DNA of 64,000 bases from Glycocaulis albus (GCF_014639075.1 NZ_BMFS01000001.1:124001-188000); one strand, 5' to 3'. Counted from the stretch's first letter, positions 1-8,942 are shown. A program made the numbers and translations. The notes: generated by a model not told the origin, from the letters alone.

Positions 1-89
1 AGGCTGGCAGAGAGAGGCAGTATCACCGTGCCTGCCAGTGCGACGGACCCGGCAAAGCCTGCGAGCGCGTGTTTGAAACCGTGCAACAT
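1..89 (-). CDS. Secreted protein, 5' end only (partial)
   Basis: Reading leftward from an ATG at 87-89, 29 codons stay open to the window edge. They encode a classic export signal: a short basic n-region (MLHGFKH) followed by a hydrophobic Ala/Gly/Val/Leu core and small residues near residue 29. An AGGGG lies about 11 bases upstream of the ATG. The gene is divergent from the LytTR regulator, so 90-265 would hold both promoters. Only the signal peptide is visible, so no function can be given. The call rests on signal-peptide character alone and the start is plausible rather than proven. Confidence 0.45.
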   Translation of the reverse strand, partial: MLHGFKHALAGFAGSVALAGTVILPLSAS

Positions 90-265
90 GTCTGGAATAT
101 CCCCTGTGGCTGCATGACTGTCAGAGGCGGCGCAGATGCGTGCCGCTGACCCGAGCCATTGCCGCAGAGCCTGTCCGGTTCCAGCGCCGTTTCGCTGATT
201 GACTGGACCTGTTCGTGAATGGCGCTATGCCTGTCATTCACGTTTCGTGAGTGGCAGGAGGAGCA

Positions 266-1036
266 ATGCTGCCGGTTTCTGAAAACGCGCAGACCGTGTT
301 GCGCCGGTGGTCGGTGCGGGCCGTCTGGATTGTCGCGATCGGTACATTCCTCGCCATACTTGGCCCTTACGGCACCGGCCAGGTAGGCTGGCCGCGCGTA
401 TGGGTTTACTGGGTGGGGCTGATTGCGCTGGGTGCTGTTGTCGGCTGGACGGCCGGTCCGCTGGCCCAACGCCTGTTCCCCGGCCTGCCGGACTGGGCCC
501 ACTACGCTGTGGCGGGGTTTTGCATTTCCGTTCCCGTCACGGCGGCGGTTTTCACCATTAACATACTCATGCAAGGACGGGTCGTATGGTCCGCTCTTCC
601 GGTAACCTGGTTTTTCGTGCTGGTTATCTGTGCGTTCGTCACCGGCATCGCCTGGCTGGCTGACCATATGCAGCTTTTGCGCGCGGCCGCGCACAGTGCG
701 GCCGATACCGCTGCCACGGCATCTGCCGCCCTGACAGACAAGCTGCCCCATCGCCTGCGCCGGGCGCGCCTGATCGCCATGAGTGCGGAGGATCATTATC
801 TGCGCGTGCGCACCGATGCGGGCGAAGCGCTGATCCTGATGCGTCTCTCCGACGCGGTGGCCGCGTGTTCTGCCCTAAACGGGGCGCAGGTTCACCGCTC
901 ATGGTGGGTGGCGCGTGACGCGGTTGCCGATGCGCGCAAGGGCGATGGCCGCGGCACGCTCATTCTCGAAGATGGCAGCGAAGTGCCGGTCAGCCGCAGC
1001 TATTATCCGGCGCTTCGCGAGGCAGGGTGGTTCTGA
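266..1036 (+). CDS. Membrane-anchored LytTR-family DNA-binding regulator
   Basis: A 256-residue transcription factor. Four hydrophobic segments (about residues 18-35, 45-65, 80-103 and 110-132) are followed by an Ala-rich linker and a C-terminal LytTR DNA-binding domain from about residue 160 (AEDHYLRVRT, QVHRSWWVARDAV and PVSRSYYPALREAG are typical LytTR signatures). Such proteins bind DNA while anchored in the inner membrane; the signal sensed is unknown. The ATG at 266 is preferred to a GTG at 251 because AGGAGG at 256-261 is ideally spaced from it. There is no histidine-kinase or receiver domain nearby, so it is probably a one-component regulator. Confidence 0.85.
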   Translation: MLPVSENAQTVLRRWSVRAVWIVAIGTFLAILGPYGTGQVGWPRVWVYWVGLIALGAVVGWTAGPLAQRLFPGLPDWAHYAVAGFCISVPVTAAVFTINILMQGRVVWSALPVTWFFVLVICAFVTGIAWLADHMQLLRAAAHSAADTAATASAALTDKLPHRLRRARLIAMSAEDHYLRVRTDAGEALILMRLSDAVAACSALNGAQVHRSWWVARDAVADARKGDGRGTLILEDGSEVPVSRSYYPALREAGWF

Positions 1037-1043
1037 TCTTCGC

Positions 1044-1499
1044 TTACTTGAACATGCCCTCGCGCAGATTGATGCCGTGTTCGGTCCAGGCCTTCAGCGC
1101 GCACAGCATCTGCATCCAGCCGCTGCAATTGCCGTAGGAGGCCTTCAAGCCCTCCGCCGTCTGGCGCCAGCCCTCTTCCTGCACGGACACCAGCGTGCGC
1201 CCGTCCTCCAGTGCCTCGAAACTCATCGTCACGCGCGTCTTGTAGGGCGCATCGGGCTCGTCGGCGTCCCAGTCGAAGACGATGCGCTCATTGTCGATGA
1301 CTTCCACCACATTGACGGGGAAGCTGCCGGGAAAGTCATGAAACGACCAGTGGACGACCGCACCGGTTTCCAGCCGGCCCCTGGCGCCGCCAGTGGTAAA
1401 ATAGCGCGACAGCGTATCGGGGTTCACCACTGCCTCGAACACGTCTGCGACCGGCCGGGCGATGCGTGCGCCGACCCTGAATTTCAGTTCCATATCCAT
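1044..1499 (-). CDS. SRPBCC/AHSA1-family protein
   Basis: A 151-residue START-like (SRPBCC, Aha1/CalC type) protein. It opens with the usual RVGARIARPVADVFEAV strand/helix and contains FDW, TRVTMSFEALEDGRT and the C-terminal helix GWMQMLCALKAWTEHG seen in this family. These proteins form a hydrophobic ligand pocket; ligands are mostly unknown. The start at 1499 follows AGGACAG on the minus strand. It is divergent from an ArsR-type regulator, a very common pairing in which the ArsR protein controls the SRPBCC gene, and the shared control region holds a perfect palindrome. Confidence 0.85.
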   Translation of the reverse strand: MDMELKFRVGARIARPVADVFEAVVNPDTLSRYFTTGGARGRLETGAVVHWSFHDFPGSFPVNVVEVIDNERIVFDWDADEPDAPYKTRVTMSFEALEDGRTLVSVQEEGWRQTAEGLKASYGNCSGWMQMLCALKAWTEHGINLREGMFK

Positions 1500-1543
1500 G
1501 ATGCACCTGTCCTGATTTTGAGGTTGCCCTGACGAGCCCAAAT

Positions 1544-1565
1544 CATGTTATAAAAATATAACATG
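1544..1565. promoter_or_regulatory. Perfect inverted repeat between ArsR and SRPBCC genes (probable operator)
   Basis: Arms CATGTTATA (1544-1552) and TATAACATG (1557-1565) are exact reverse complements around an AAAA spacer. The right arm includes the ATG of the ArsR-type gene. The position between two divergent genes, one encoding a winged-helix repressor, makes it the obvious autoregulatory operator. The half-site TGTTATA also resembles Zur half-sites, but the 4-base spacer differs from the 1-base spacer of Zur boxes. Confidence 0.7.
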
Positions 1566-1892
1566 TCAAGCGATGATAAAATGGACCGTGTTTTCAAGGC
1601 TCTGGCGTCCCGCATCCGGCGGGAGTTGCTGGACTGCCTGAAGGATAATCCGCGCACGACGGGCGAGCTTTGCGAGCGCTTTGATACGCTCGACCGCTGT
1701 ACGGTCATGCAGCATCTCAAAGTGCTTGAGCGCGCTGATCTGATCATCGTCCAGCGCAAGGGACGCGAACGCTGGAACCATCTCAACCCGCTGCCCATCC
1801 GGCATATCCAGGATCGCTGGATCGGACCGCATGCAGACCAGGCCGTCACCCTGCTGGACCGGCTGAAATCCGATCTTGAAGGAACAGACTAG
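1563..1892 (+). CDS. ArsR-family winged-helix repressor
   Basis: A 109-residue transcription factor with the ArsR/SmtB fold: MDRVFKALASRIRRELLDCL (first helices), TTGELCERF (helix 3) and the recognition helix TVMQHLKVLERADLI, then the wing VQRKGRERWNHL. No conserved metal-binding ELCVCDL motif is present, which fits the non-metal subclass paired with SRPBCC partners. The start is ambiguous: ATG 1563 would give a leaderless mRNA embedded in the palindrome, and ATG 1581 would give a 103-residue protein; neither has a strong ribosome-binding site. Its stop overlaps the stop of the opposing membrane-protein gene by a few bases. Confidence 0.88.
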   Translation: MSSDDKMDRVFKALASRIRRELLDCLKDNPRTTGELCERFDTLDRCTVMQHLKVLERADLIIVQRKGRERWNHLNPLPIRHIQDRWIGPHADQAVTLLDRLKSDLEGTD

Positions 1893-2188
1893 CGTTTGCG
1901 CCAGAGGATGAGGGCGCACACGCCGATAACGGCGGCAATGGCGAGAAGCTCAAGAATGGAAGCGCCGAACAGGCGCGGCTCGGCCAGCGGGGCCAGCCGC
2001 GCGACCAGGCCGCCGACACCGCGCGCGGTTTCCTCGCCTCTGAAACCGGCCGCAACCGCCAGTGCCACCAGCACCAGCGCCACCAGAACGGCGAGCCGCA
2101 TGCTGCCGCCCGGATCACCCGATGCGTTCTGGCGTGCGCGTGCCGCGCGGGCGCGGTGGGTGCGGGAGAGGAAAGGACGGCGGGTCAT
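1889..2188 (-). CDS. Small hypothetical membrane protein
   Basis: Up to 99 residues. It has an Arg-rich N-terminus, a hydrophobic segment (about residues 31-47), a polar middle and a second hydrophobic segment near the C-terminus ending in LWRKR, i.e. two membrane spans with a positive tail. I do not recognise a family. An internal ATG at 2101 (starting MRLAVLVALVLVALAV) is an alternative start that would turn the first segment into a signal-anchor. Neither start has a strong ribosome-binding site. It is convergent with and slightly overlaps the ArsR gene. Confidence 0.5.
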   Translation of the reverse strand: MTRRPFLSRTHRARAARARQNASGDPGGSMRLAVLVALVLVALAVAAGFRGEETARGVGGLVARLAPLAEPRLFGASILELLAIAAVIGVCALILWRKR

Positions 2189-2453
2189 GGCTGCAAGCTA
2201 GCATCCCTGCGGGCGGGTTCAACGCCAGTGCGCCTATCGCCTTGTCTTGCCGGGCAGGCGATTTTGCGGCATAACAGACCCGCACGGGCGGCCGTTTCGG
2301 CCCGGCGGAATACTGGAAGACCCCGCGTGATACAACGCCTACCCCTTCAGCCTTCCCCGCATTGCAAGTCCGTTCGCCGCGACCGGGACGCCGGACGCGA
2401 CTGAACTCTTGCGCCGGACGCGGCGCAGCACTACGGGAAAGGTTACCCCGAAA
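2189..2453 (+). other. Non-coding leader region upstream of the cold-shock gene
   Basis: No convincing gene is visible in these 265 bases. The stretch next to the start (2400-2453) probably contains the 5' untranslated region of the cold-shock gene, since cold-shock mRNAs often have long structured leaders. I saw no clear riboswitch or strong hairpin by eye. Confidence 0.35.
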
Positions 2454-2666
2454 ATGACGACCGGTACTGTCAAATTCTTCAATACCACCAAAGGATTCGG
2501 CTTCATCACCCCGGATGATGGCGGCAAGGACGTGTTCGTGCACATCACGGCTGTCCAGGCTGCTGGCCTGACGGGCCTGAATGATGGCCAGCGCGTGTCT
2601 TTCGAGACCGAGCCGGACACACGCGGCAAGGGCCCGAAGGCGGTTGATCTGCAACTGGCCGACTAA
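2454..2666 (+). CDS. cspA: Cold-shock domain protein
   Basis: A 70-residue single cold-shock domain protein. RNP1 ([10 protein letters not shown]) and RNP2 (DVFVHITAV) are both intact and the protein starts at the family-typical [14 protein letters not shown]. It is expected to bind single-stranded RNA/DNA and melt mRNA secondary structure. The ATG at 2454 follows AAAGG about 10 bases upstream. A strong intrinsic terminator 48 bases after the stop makes it monocistronic. Whether it is cold-induced cannot be read from sequence. Confidence 0.95.
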   Translation: MTTGTVKFFNTTKGFGFITPDDGGKDVFVHITAVQAAGLTGLNDGQRVSFETEPDTRGKGPKAVDLQLAD

Positions 2667-2714
2667 AGCTGCGCCCAAAGCTCCCTGATCAGGGGCGGGC
2701 ATTGGCAAAAAATG

Positions 2715-2745
2715 GCGCGGAGGGGTTTTCCTTCCGCGCTTTTTT
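2715..2745 (+). terminator. Intrinsic terminator of the cold-shock gene
   Basis: GCGCGGAGGG (2715-2724) pairs with CCTTCCGCGC (2730-2739) with one G-U pair, followed by six T (2740-2745). Confidence 0.88.
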
Positions 2746-2890
2746 GTGCCCGAGACTGACATGTAATAGTATTACGTGATCACACCTTCGTGCGCCAACA
2801 GCGCCGATGTCTTTAATTGTCCGCGCACAGCGCTAGGATGCCCGCCGATTTCCTGAACTGAACCCCACGAACCATACCAAAGGTGAGGAT

Positions 2891-5113
2891 ATGATTGATC
2901 GTCTGATGTACGGCGCAGCCGCCGCAGCCCTGGTGCTGGCAGCCTGCGAGCAGCCACCTGCGGCCCCCGCACCGGAAGAAAACGGCACAAGCGAAGCTGA
3001 AATGTCCGCTTCTGACGCGGCGGCTGATGCCGCTGCCATGCCTGCCGCGGAAGGCGGCGCGCTGGCCGCGCTGGACAATAATCCGTTTGCCGAGGAGTGG
3101 ACCGAGAATTTCGGCGCACCGCCGCTGGACCAGATCAACGAAGCACACTTCATGCCGGCGTTTGAGGCCGCGATTGCCGATCATGCGGCCGAGATCGCCG
3201 CCATTGCCGGCAATCCCGAGGAGCCGACCTTCGAAAACACCATGCTGGCCATGGAAATGTCGGGCCGTGGCCTTAGCCGGGTTGCCGCCGTGTTCGGCAA
3301 TCTGACGAGTTCTGCGTCCAATGACGAGCTGCGCGCCATCCAGCGCGAAGTGAGCCCGATGCTGGCCCGCCACAGCGCGTCCATCACGCTGAATGGTGAT
3401 CTGTTTGCCCGCATCGACACGCTCTACCAGAACCGCGCCGATCTCGACCTGTCGGAGCAGCAGGCCCGCCTTCTGGAAGTGACCCATGACCAGTTTGTGC
3501 GCGCCGGTGCGCAGCTGGGCGAGGAGGAGCGCGCGCGCTATGCGGAAATCCGTTCCGAGCTGGCCACGCTCTACACGCAGTTCTCCCAGAACGAGCTGGG
3601 CGACCGCGAGAGCTGGTACATGGAATTGCCGGAGGGCGCGCTGGAGGACCTGCCCGCCTCCATGGTGAGTGCTGCGCGCGCCGCTGCCCGTGCGCGTGAC
3701 ATGGACGGGGCCATCATCACGCTGGACCGTTCCAGCGTGGAGCCCTTCCTTGAAACCTCGCCTGATCGCGAGCTTCGCGAGCGTGCCTGGCGCGGCTTCT
3801 ACAATCGCGGCAATAACGATAACGAGTTCAACAATAACCAGCTGATCCGCGATATTCTGGTGCTGCGCCAGGAACAGGCGCAATTGCTGGGCTTTGAGAG
3901 CTGGGCGCATTACCGCACCGCCGGCACGATGGCCGAAACGCCCGAAGCGGCCATCGACCTGATGGAACAGGTCTGGTGGCCTGCCCGCCAGCGCGCGCTC
4001 GAAGAGCTGGCCGACATTCAGGCCATGATCGATGCCGAAGGCGGCGATTTTGAAGCCGAGGGCTGGGACTGGCGCTACTATACCCAGCGCGTGCGCGAGG
4101 AGCGTTACAGCATCGATCCTGCCGAAGTGGCCCAATATCTTGAGCTCGACCGCATGATCGACGCGATGTTCTACACGGCCGGGCGCCTGTTCAATATCAG
4201 CTTCCACGAGCGCAACGACATTCCGGTCTATCATCCCGATGTTCGCGTCTGGGAAGTCCATAACGCCGAAGGTGATGTGATCGCCCTGTTCTACGGCGAC
4301 TATTTCGCCCGCCAGGGCAAGCGTTCCGGCGCCTGGATGAGCTCGTTCCGGGCCCAGAACGGGATTACCGGCGAAATTCCGCTGATCCTGAACAATTGCA
4401 ACTACAACCGGCCGGCGGAGGGCGAGCCTGCGCTGATCTCCTTCACCGATGCGACGACGCTCTTCCATGAGCTCGGCCACGGCCTGCATGGCATCCTGTC
4501 CAATACCGAGTATCCGTCCTTGGCGGGCACATCGGTGGACCGCGACTTTGTCGAATTCCATGCGCAGATTCTCGAGCACTGGCTGGCCCAGCCGGAAATT
4601 CTCGAGACCTATGCTACCCACTATGAGACCGGCGAACCGATGCCTGTGGAATTGCTGGAGCGGGTGCTGGAAGCCCAGACCTTCAATGCCGGGTTCGAGA
4701 ATGTCGAATTCCTCAATTCCGGCTTTGTGGACATGGCCTTCCACCTGGAAGAAAACCCGTCGGAGATCGACGTGGAAGCGTTCGAAGCTGAAGTTCTCGA
4801 AAGCCGCCAGAATCTGCGCCAGATCCCGATGCGTCACCGCTCAACCCACTTCCTGCACAGCTTCTCCGGTGAGGGCTATGCAGCCGGCTATTACAGCTAT
4901 CTGTGGGCGGGCGTGCTCGACAATGACGGGTTTGCGGTCTTCGAGGAAGCCGGTGACATTTTCGATCCCGAAGCCTCGCAGCGCCTCTATGAGGTGTTCT
5001 CCGGCGGCAATACCCGTCCGGCCATGGAGCTCTATACCGGCTTCCGCGGGCGGGAGCCTTCGGTGGAGCCGCTGCTTCGCAACCGGGGCCTGCTGACCGA
5101 GGTCGAAGGCTAG
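2891..5113 (+). CDS. M3-family metallopeptidase lipoprotein (peptidyl-dipeptidase Dcp-like)
   Basis: A 740-residue exported zinc peptidase of the M3 (thimet/Dcp) family. A lipoprotein signal ends in LAAC (lipidated Cys about residue 19), followed by an Ala/Pro/Glu-rich linker to about residue 60. The helical M3 body then carries the zinc site HELGH at residues 526-530 with the third ligand Glu at 555 (in DFVEFHAQ). The typical C-terminal AGYYSYLWAGVLDNDGF motif lines the active site. Dcp enzymes remove C-terminal dipeptides; the lipid anchor puts this one in the periplasm. The start follows AGGTGAGG, and a terminator ends the unit, so it is monocistronic. Confidence 0.92.
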   Translation: MIDRLMYGAAAAALVLAACEQPPAAPAPEENGTSEAEMSASDAAADAAAMPAAEGGALAALDNNPFAEEWTENFGAPPLDQINEAHFMPAFEAAIADHAAEIAAIAGNPEEPTFENTMLAMEMSGRGLSRVAAVFGNLTSSASNDELRAIQREVSPMLARHSASITLNGDLFARIDTLYQNRADLDLSEQQARLLEVTHDQFVRAGAQLGEEERARYAEIRSELATLYTQFSQNELGDRESWYMELPEGALEDLPASMVSAARAAARARDMDGAIITLDRSSVEPFLETSPDRELRERAWRGFYNRGNNDNEFNNNQLIRDILVLRQEQAQLLGFESWAHYRTAGTMAETPEAAIDLMEQVWWPARQRALEELADIQAMIDAEGGDFEAEGWDWRYYTQRVREERYSIDPAEVAQYLELDRMIDAMFYTAGRLFNISFHERNDIPVYHPDVRVWEVHNAEGDVIALFYGDYFARQGKRSGAWMSSFRAQNGITGEIPLILNNCNYNRPAEGEPALISFTDATTLFHELGHGLHGILSNTEYPSLAGTSVDRDFVEFHAQILEHWLAQPEILETYATHYETGEPMPVELLERVLEAQTFNAGFENVEFLNSGFVDMAFHLEENPSEIDVEAFEAEVLESRQNLRQIPMRHRSTHFLHSFSGEGYAAGYYSYLWAGVLDNDGFAVFEEAGDIFDPEASQRLYEVFSGGNTRPAMELYTGFRGREPSVEPLLRNRGLLTEVEG

Positions 5114-5140
5114 GCCAGCTTCTGCCTGTTGAATGGGAAG

Positions 5141-5171
5141 GGCGCGCTCCGGTTTCGGGGCGCGCCTTTTT
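5141..5171 (+). terminator. Intrinsic terminator of the M3 peptidase gene
   Basis: GGCGCGCTCC (5141-5150) pairs with GGGGCGCGCC (5157-5166) around a 6-base loop with one G-U pair, followed by TTTTT. The aminotransferase gene converges on it. Confidence 0.88.
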
Positions 5172-5191
5172 CGTGAGCGGCCGCCGTGTTT

Positions 5192-6379
5192 CTAGGCGCT
5201 GAAATAGCCCTTCAGATTGCGCGCCGCCTGGCGGATGCGCTGCTCGTTCTCGACCAGCGCCAGACGGATATGGGTGTCGCCGCGCTCGCCAAAGCCGAGG
5301 CCCGGGGCAACGGCCACGCCGGTCTTGTCCAGCAAGTCCTTGGCGAACTCTACCGAGCCCATATGGGCAAATCGCTCCGGTATGGGTGCCCAGGCAAACA
5401 TGGTGGCGGGCGGTGACGGGATGTCGAAGCCTGCCCGGCCAAAGCTTTCCACCAGCACGTCGCGGCGCTTCTGATAGGTCTCGCGGGCGAAGGCGACATG
5501 GTCCTGAGGACCGTCCAGCGCGGCGACAGCCGCGATCTGGACCGGCGTGAAGGCGCCGTAATCGAGATAGGATTTCACCCGTTTCAGAGCCGCTATCAGA
5601 CGGGCGGACCCGGCCGCAAACCCGATCCTCCAGCCCGGCATGGAGTAGGTTTTCGACATGGAGGTGAACTCCACCGCCACCTCGCGCGCGCCCTCGACCT
5701 GCAGGATGGAGGGCGGCGGGTTGCCGTCGAAATAGATCTCCGAATAGGCGAGGTCGGAGATGAGGACGATATCGTTAGCTTTCGCGACCTTCACCGCCTC
5801 GCGGTAGAAATCCAGATCGACCACTTGGGCGGTCGGGTTGGAGGGGAAGTTCAGCACCATGGCGGACGGCGCGGGCACTGAGCGCCTGCACGCTGTCACC
5901 GCATCGGCGAGGAATTGTTCAGGCGAGCTGAAGCTGACTGCCCGCACTGCCGCGCCCGCAATGATGAAGCCGAACATGTGAATGGGGTAGGAGGGGTCCG
6001 GCACGATAATGACATCGCCCGGCGCTGTAATGGCCTGCGCCAGATTGGCCAGCCCCTCCTTCGAGCCCAGCGTCACGCAGACTTCCGTTTCCGGGTTCAG
6101 GCCTACATCAAAGCGGCGCTCGTAATATCGGGTGAAGGCCCGGCGCAGGGCGGGCACGCCCTGGCTTGCTGAATAGCGGTGGGCGCGCGGGTCGCCCGCC
6201 ACCTCTTTGAGCTTTTCCACGATATGCGGCGCAGGCGCGAGATCAGGATTGCCCATGCCAAAATCGATGATGTCGCGGCCTTCCTTGCGCCAGGCGGCCT
6301 TCATCCGGTTCACTTCGGCAAAGACATAAGGCGGCAGGCGGCGTTCGCGGTAGAAAGGATCGTTTCCGGTCTGGCCCAT
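5192..6379 (-). CDS. PLP-dependent class I/II aminotransferase (AlaC-like)
   Basis: A 395-residue fold-type I aminotransferase. It has the substrate loop FGMGNPDL near residue 45, GSKEGL at the PLP-phosphate site, DPSYPIH, NFPSNPTAQ and the Schiff-base lysine in SMSKTYSMPGWRIGF (K243). The SKTY-MPGWR signature and overall length match the AlaC/YfdZ glutamate-pyruvate aminotransferase group rather than classical AspC; homologues are also annotated as LL-diaminopimelate aminotransferase, so the substrate is not certain. It begins 6 bases after the ABC permease stop and is the last gene of that leftward operon, though no functional link to the transporter is evident. Confidence 0.85.
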   Translation of the reverse strand: MGQTGNDPFYRERRLPPYVFAEVNRMKAAWRKEGRDIIDFGMGNPDLAPAPHIVEKLKEVAGDPRAHRYSASQGVPALRRAFTRYYERRFDVGLNPETEVCVTLGSKEGLANLAQAITAPGDVIIVPDPSYPIHMFGFIIAGAAVRAVSFSSPEQFLADAVTACRRSVPAPSAMVLNFPSNPTAQVVDLDFYREAVKVAKANDIVLISDLAYSEIYFDGNPPPSILQVEGAREVAVEFTSMSKTYSMPGWRIGFAAGSARLIAALKRVKSYLDYGAFTPVQIAAVAALDGPQDHVAFARETYQKRRDVLVESFGRAGFDIPSPPATMFAWAPIPERFAHMGSVEFAKDLLDKTGVAVAPGLGFGERGDTHIRLALVENEQRIRQAARNLKGYFSA

Positions 6380-6385
6380 GGCCGC

Positions 6386-7858
6386 CTATTCCTCGTCCCT
6401 GACAGGCTTCTTGCGTGAAAATATCCGTTTTACGGAATCGGCATTGGCGTGGCCGAGCGCGCCTTGCTGGAAGACCGATGCGGCGCCCCAGAGCACCAGG
6501 AACAAGGTGAGCAGCATGACCGCGGTGGTGCCGGCTATCTCCCACAGGGGCGGGTCGGACGGCAGGCGCGCAATCATGATGAAGGGCGTCCAGATGGGTA
6601 CCCAGGACACGATCTGGACCGCCACCGAATCGATGGAGCGCATGGCAAAGACCAGGATCATCAGGGGCAGCATCAGCACCAGAATGAGCGGACTCATCAG
6701 CGTCTGGGCATCATGCAGCGTTTCGCAGAGCGAGCCGAGCGCGAGGAAGATGGCGCCATACATCAGATAGCCGACCATGAAATAGCCCAGTGCCGCCAGG
6801 AAGAGGCCGGGTTGTACCGCTTCGCCGATCAGGCCGGCCAGCTCCGGGTCGATTCCCTGCAGGAAGGTGCCCGCCAGCAGCATCACCGTCGTGCCGATCA
6901 GTCCCCACACGGCGAACAGGGTGAAGGATACGGCCGCGACACCCAGAAGCTTGCCGACCAGCAGGTCGCGCACCCGCACGGTAGACAGCAGCAGCTCGAT
7001 GATCTTGCCGCCCTTCTCCTCGATCAGGCTGGTCAGCAGCATGTTGGCGACCGAGAAGATCGCGGTCCACAGCATGATCGCAAGGACTATTGCCACGATG
7101 AAGGGCGCCCAGTCGGCCGCGCCTACCTCGCTGTCATCGACGGTGGCGGGATTGAAATTGCGGATTTCCGGCTCAAGCGAAGACAGTTCGCGGATCTCGG
7201 CAGGGTCCAGCCCGCGTTCGGCAAGAGCCTGTTCGCGGACGTGGTCGCGCAGGGCGCGCCGGGCTGCGCCCGACAGGCTCTGCTCGGTAACATTGGTGGA
7301 GTAGTAGTTGATCAGCGGCAGGTCGGAACCGGCCTCCTGGCTGATGAACACGGCGGCGAACAGGCTGCGCGGACCGTCCGGCGTTGCCACCTGACGCTCG
7401 CCCAGCAGATAGGGCCGCAACCCTTCCAGCGTGCGGGCCGGTGCGTCCAGCCGTATCAGGCGTCCGGTGCCCGCCGCGATCATGTCGGCGCTGCCCTGCA
7501 TGCCGAGGATTTCCAGCGCGTCGTCCAGCCCGTCCAGGCCGAGCGGATCGGCATCAAATGCCGCCAGCGCGCGTTCGCGTGTTGCGGCATCTGCCGACAC
7601 GGCAGCGGCCGCCTCCAGGGCGGCGCGCGTCTGCTCGCGCCGTTCCCGCTCGATGGATGCCTGGATCACGTCATCAAGACCAGTATTGGTCTCGTCAATG
7701 ATGACGTAATGGCGCACAGGCTGCGCCGACTGGACAAGCGCCGGGATCGACGCGCCGATGAGCATGAAAAGCGGCACCGAGGCGAGCGACAGCCAGAAGC
7801 CCCAGGTCGCCACATAGGACAGGTATTCGCGGCGGGCGATAAGATAGATGGCGCGCAT
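6386..7858 (-). CDS. ABC-2 type transporter permease (NatB-like)
   Basis: A 490-residue ABC-2 permease. One N-terminal membrane span (about residues 18-40) is followed by a large extracytoplasmic domain (about 45-245). A block of five to six spans follows, containing the family-typical EEKGGKIIELLLSTVRVRDLLVGKLLG stretch after the second span. This topology is that of Na+-efflux NatB and related exporters; the substrate is unknown. The gene starts 3 bases after the ATPase stop, so the two are translationally coupled subunits of one transporter in the inner membrane. Confidence 0.88.
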   Translation of the reverse strand: MRAIYLIARREYLSYVATWGFWLSLASVPLFMLIGASIPALVQSAQPVRHYVIIDETNTGLDDVIQASIERERREQTRAALEAAAAVSADAATRERALAAFDADPLGLDGLDDALEILGMQGSADMIAAGTGRLIRLDAPARTLEGLRPYLLGERQVATPDGPRSLFAAVFISQEAGSDLPLINYYSTNVTEQSLSGAARRALRDHVREQALAERGLDPAEIRELSSLEPEIRNFNPATVDDSEVGAADWAPFIVAIVLAIMLWTAIFSVANMLLTSLIEEKGGKIIELLLSTVRVRDLLVGKLLGVAAVSFTLFAVWGLIGTTVMLLAGTFLQGIDPELAGLIGEAVQPGLFLAALGYFMVGYLMYGAIFLALGSLCETLHDAQTLMSPLILVLMLPLMILVFAMRSIDSVAVQIVSWVPIWTPFIMIARLPSDPPLWEIAGTTAVMLLTLFLVLWGAASVFQQGALGHANADSVKRIFSRKKPVRDEE

Positions 7859-7861
7859 GGC

Positions 7862-8809
7862 TTACTGGCCTTCCACAGGCTGAAGGGGGTCACTGGCCGA
7901 TACCAGCCGGACAAAGGCATCATGAAGATGGGGGCGGACCGGCTCGAACCGGGTCAGGCGCACGCCCGCCTCGACGCAGGCACGCAGAACATGCTGGGGA
8001 TCGATGCCGGCAGCCAGTGCGACCTGCCAGAGCGTGACCCCGTCCACGTCCTTCTCAAGGCGTGTAACCTCGCCGAAGCGCGAGAGCAGGGCGCTGATAT
8101 CGTCGTCTGAATCAACACCGATGGTGACAAGGCGCGGCACGACGGCCAGCGCCTCATCCACCTTGCCATCAAAGATTTTCTGCCCTCGCGCCATCAGGAC
8201 AATGCGGTCACAAATGCGCTCGGCCTGCGCCATGACATGGGTGGAGAAGAGTATGGTCCGGCCGGCGGCAGCCTGTTCGAGGATCACATCTTCCAGCATG
8301 GCCTGATTGACCGGATCGAGTCCCGAGAACGGCTCGTCGAGAATGATGAAATCGGGTTCGTGGATGATGGCCGCGATGATCTGGACCTTCTGGGCCATGC
8401 CCTTGGACAATTCCTTGACCTTCTTGCCGGCGCTGGCGGCCAGCCCGAAACGTTCGAGAGCCGCCGCGGCCCGGCGCCTGGCTTCGGCTGCCGGAACGCC
8501 TTTCAGGCGGGCGAACAGGGCGATGACCTGCTCGGCGGTCATCTTGCGGTAGACGCCGCGTTCCTCAGGCAGGAAGCCGACGCGGTCGAGCGCCCGCAGG
8601 GTGGGCGGCTGACCGAACAGTTTCGCACTGCCCGCATCGGGGCGGATAATACCCAGCGCCATGCGCAGCGTGGTCGTCTTGCCTGCGCCATTGGGGCCGA
8701 GAAAGCCTGTGATGGAACCGGCAGGCACGCTGAAGCTGACATCCCTGACCGCGGGAAAGCCGGAGAAGGTCTTGGTCAGTCCGCTTACGTCCAGGGCAGG
8801 CATTGTCAT
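7862..8809 (-). CDS. ABC transporter ATP-binding protein (NatA-like)
   Basis: A 315-residue ATPase. Walker A GPNGAGKTT (residues 38-46), a GFLPEERGVYRKM Q-loop region, the signature LSKGMAQKVQ (a divergent LSGGQ), Walker B FIILDEPFSGLDP and the switch His in FSTHVM are all present. A C-terminal domain of about 80 residues (DUF4162 type) follows the nucleotide-binding domain, as in NatA-type exporters. It powers the adjacent permease and is the first gene of the three-gene leftward operon. A second in-frame ATG lies two codons downstream. Confidence 0.92.
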   Translation of the reverse strand: MTMPALDVSGLTKTFSGFPAVRDVSFSVPAGSITGFLGPNGAGKTTTLRMALGIIRPDAGSAKLFGQPPTLRALDRVGFLPEERGVYRKMTAEQVIALFARLKGVPAAEARRRAAAALERFGLAASAGKKVKELSKGMAQKVQIIAAIIHEPDFIILDEPFSGLDPVNQAMLEDVILEQAAAGRTILFSTHVMAQAERICDRIVLMARGQKIFDGKVDEALAVVPRLVTIGVDSDDDISALLSRFGEVTRLEKDVDGVTLWQVALAAGIDPQHVLRACVEAGVRLTRFEPVRPHLHDAFVRLVSASDPLQPVEGQ

Positions 8810-8942
8810 CGTCGAAAAATCCGGTTGTCTGGCGGGAAATCACACTATGTTGAACCGTGTTTAGGGTGCCCGTTCCGGCCTGTCATCCCGGTCAGCCCGA
8901 AATAGCGACGTCTAACACCGATTTAATGTCAGGAGAGCAGGC

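Noticed and set aside
2115-2762. 215-codon minus-strand open frame over the cold-shock gene
   Set aside because: It overlaps the cold-shock coding region and its terminator; shadow frame.
2813-4837. 674-codon open frame on the minus strand opposite the M3 peptidase
   Set aside because: It is the antisense shadow of a GC-rich gene. The plus frame has full M3 motifs and the minus product is His/Gly/Arg-rich without family character.
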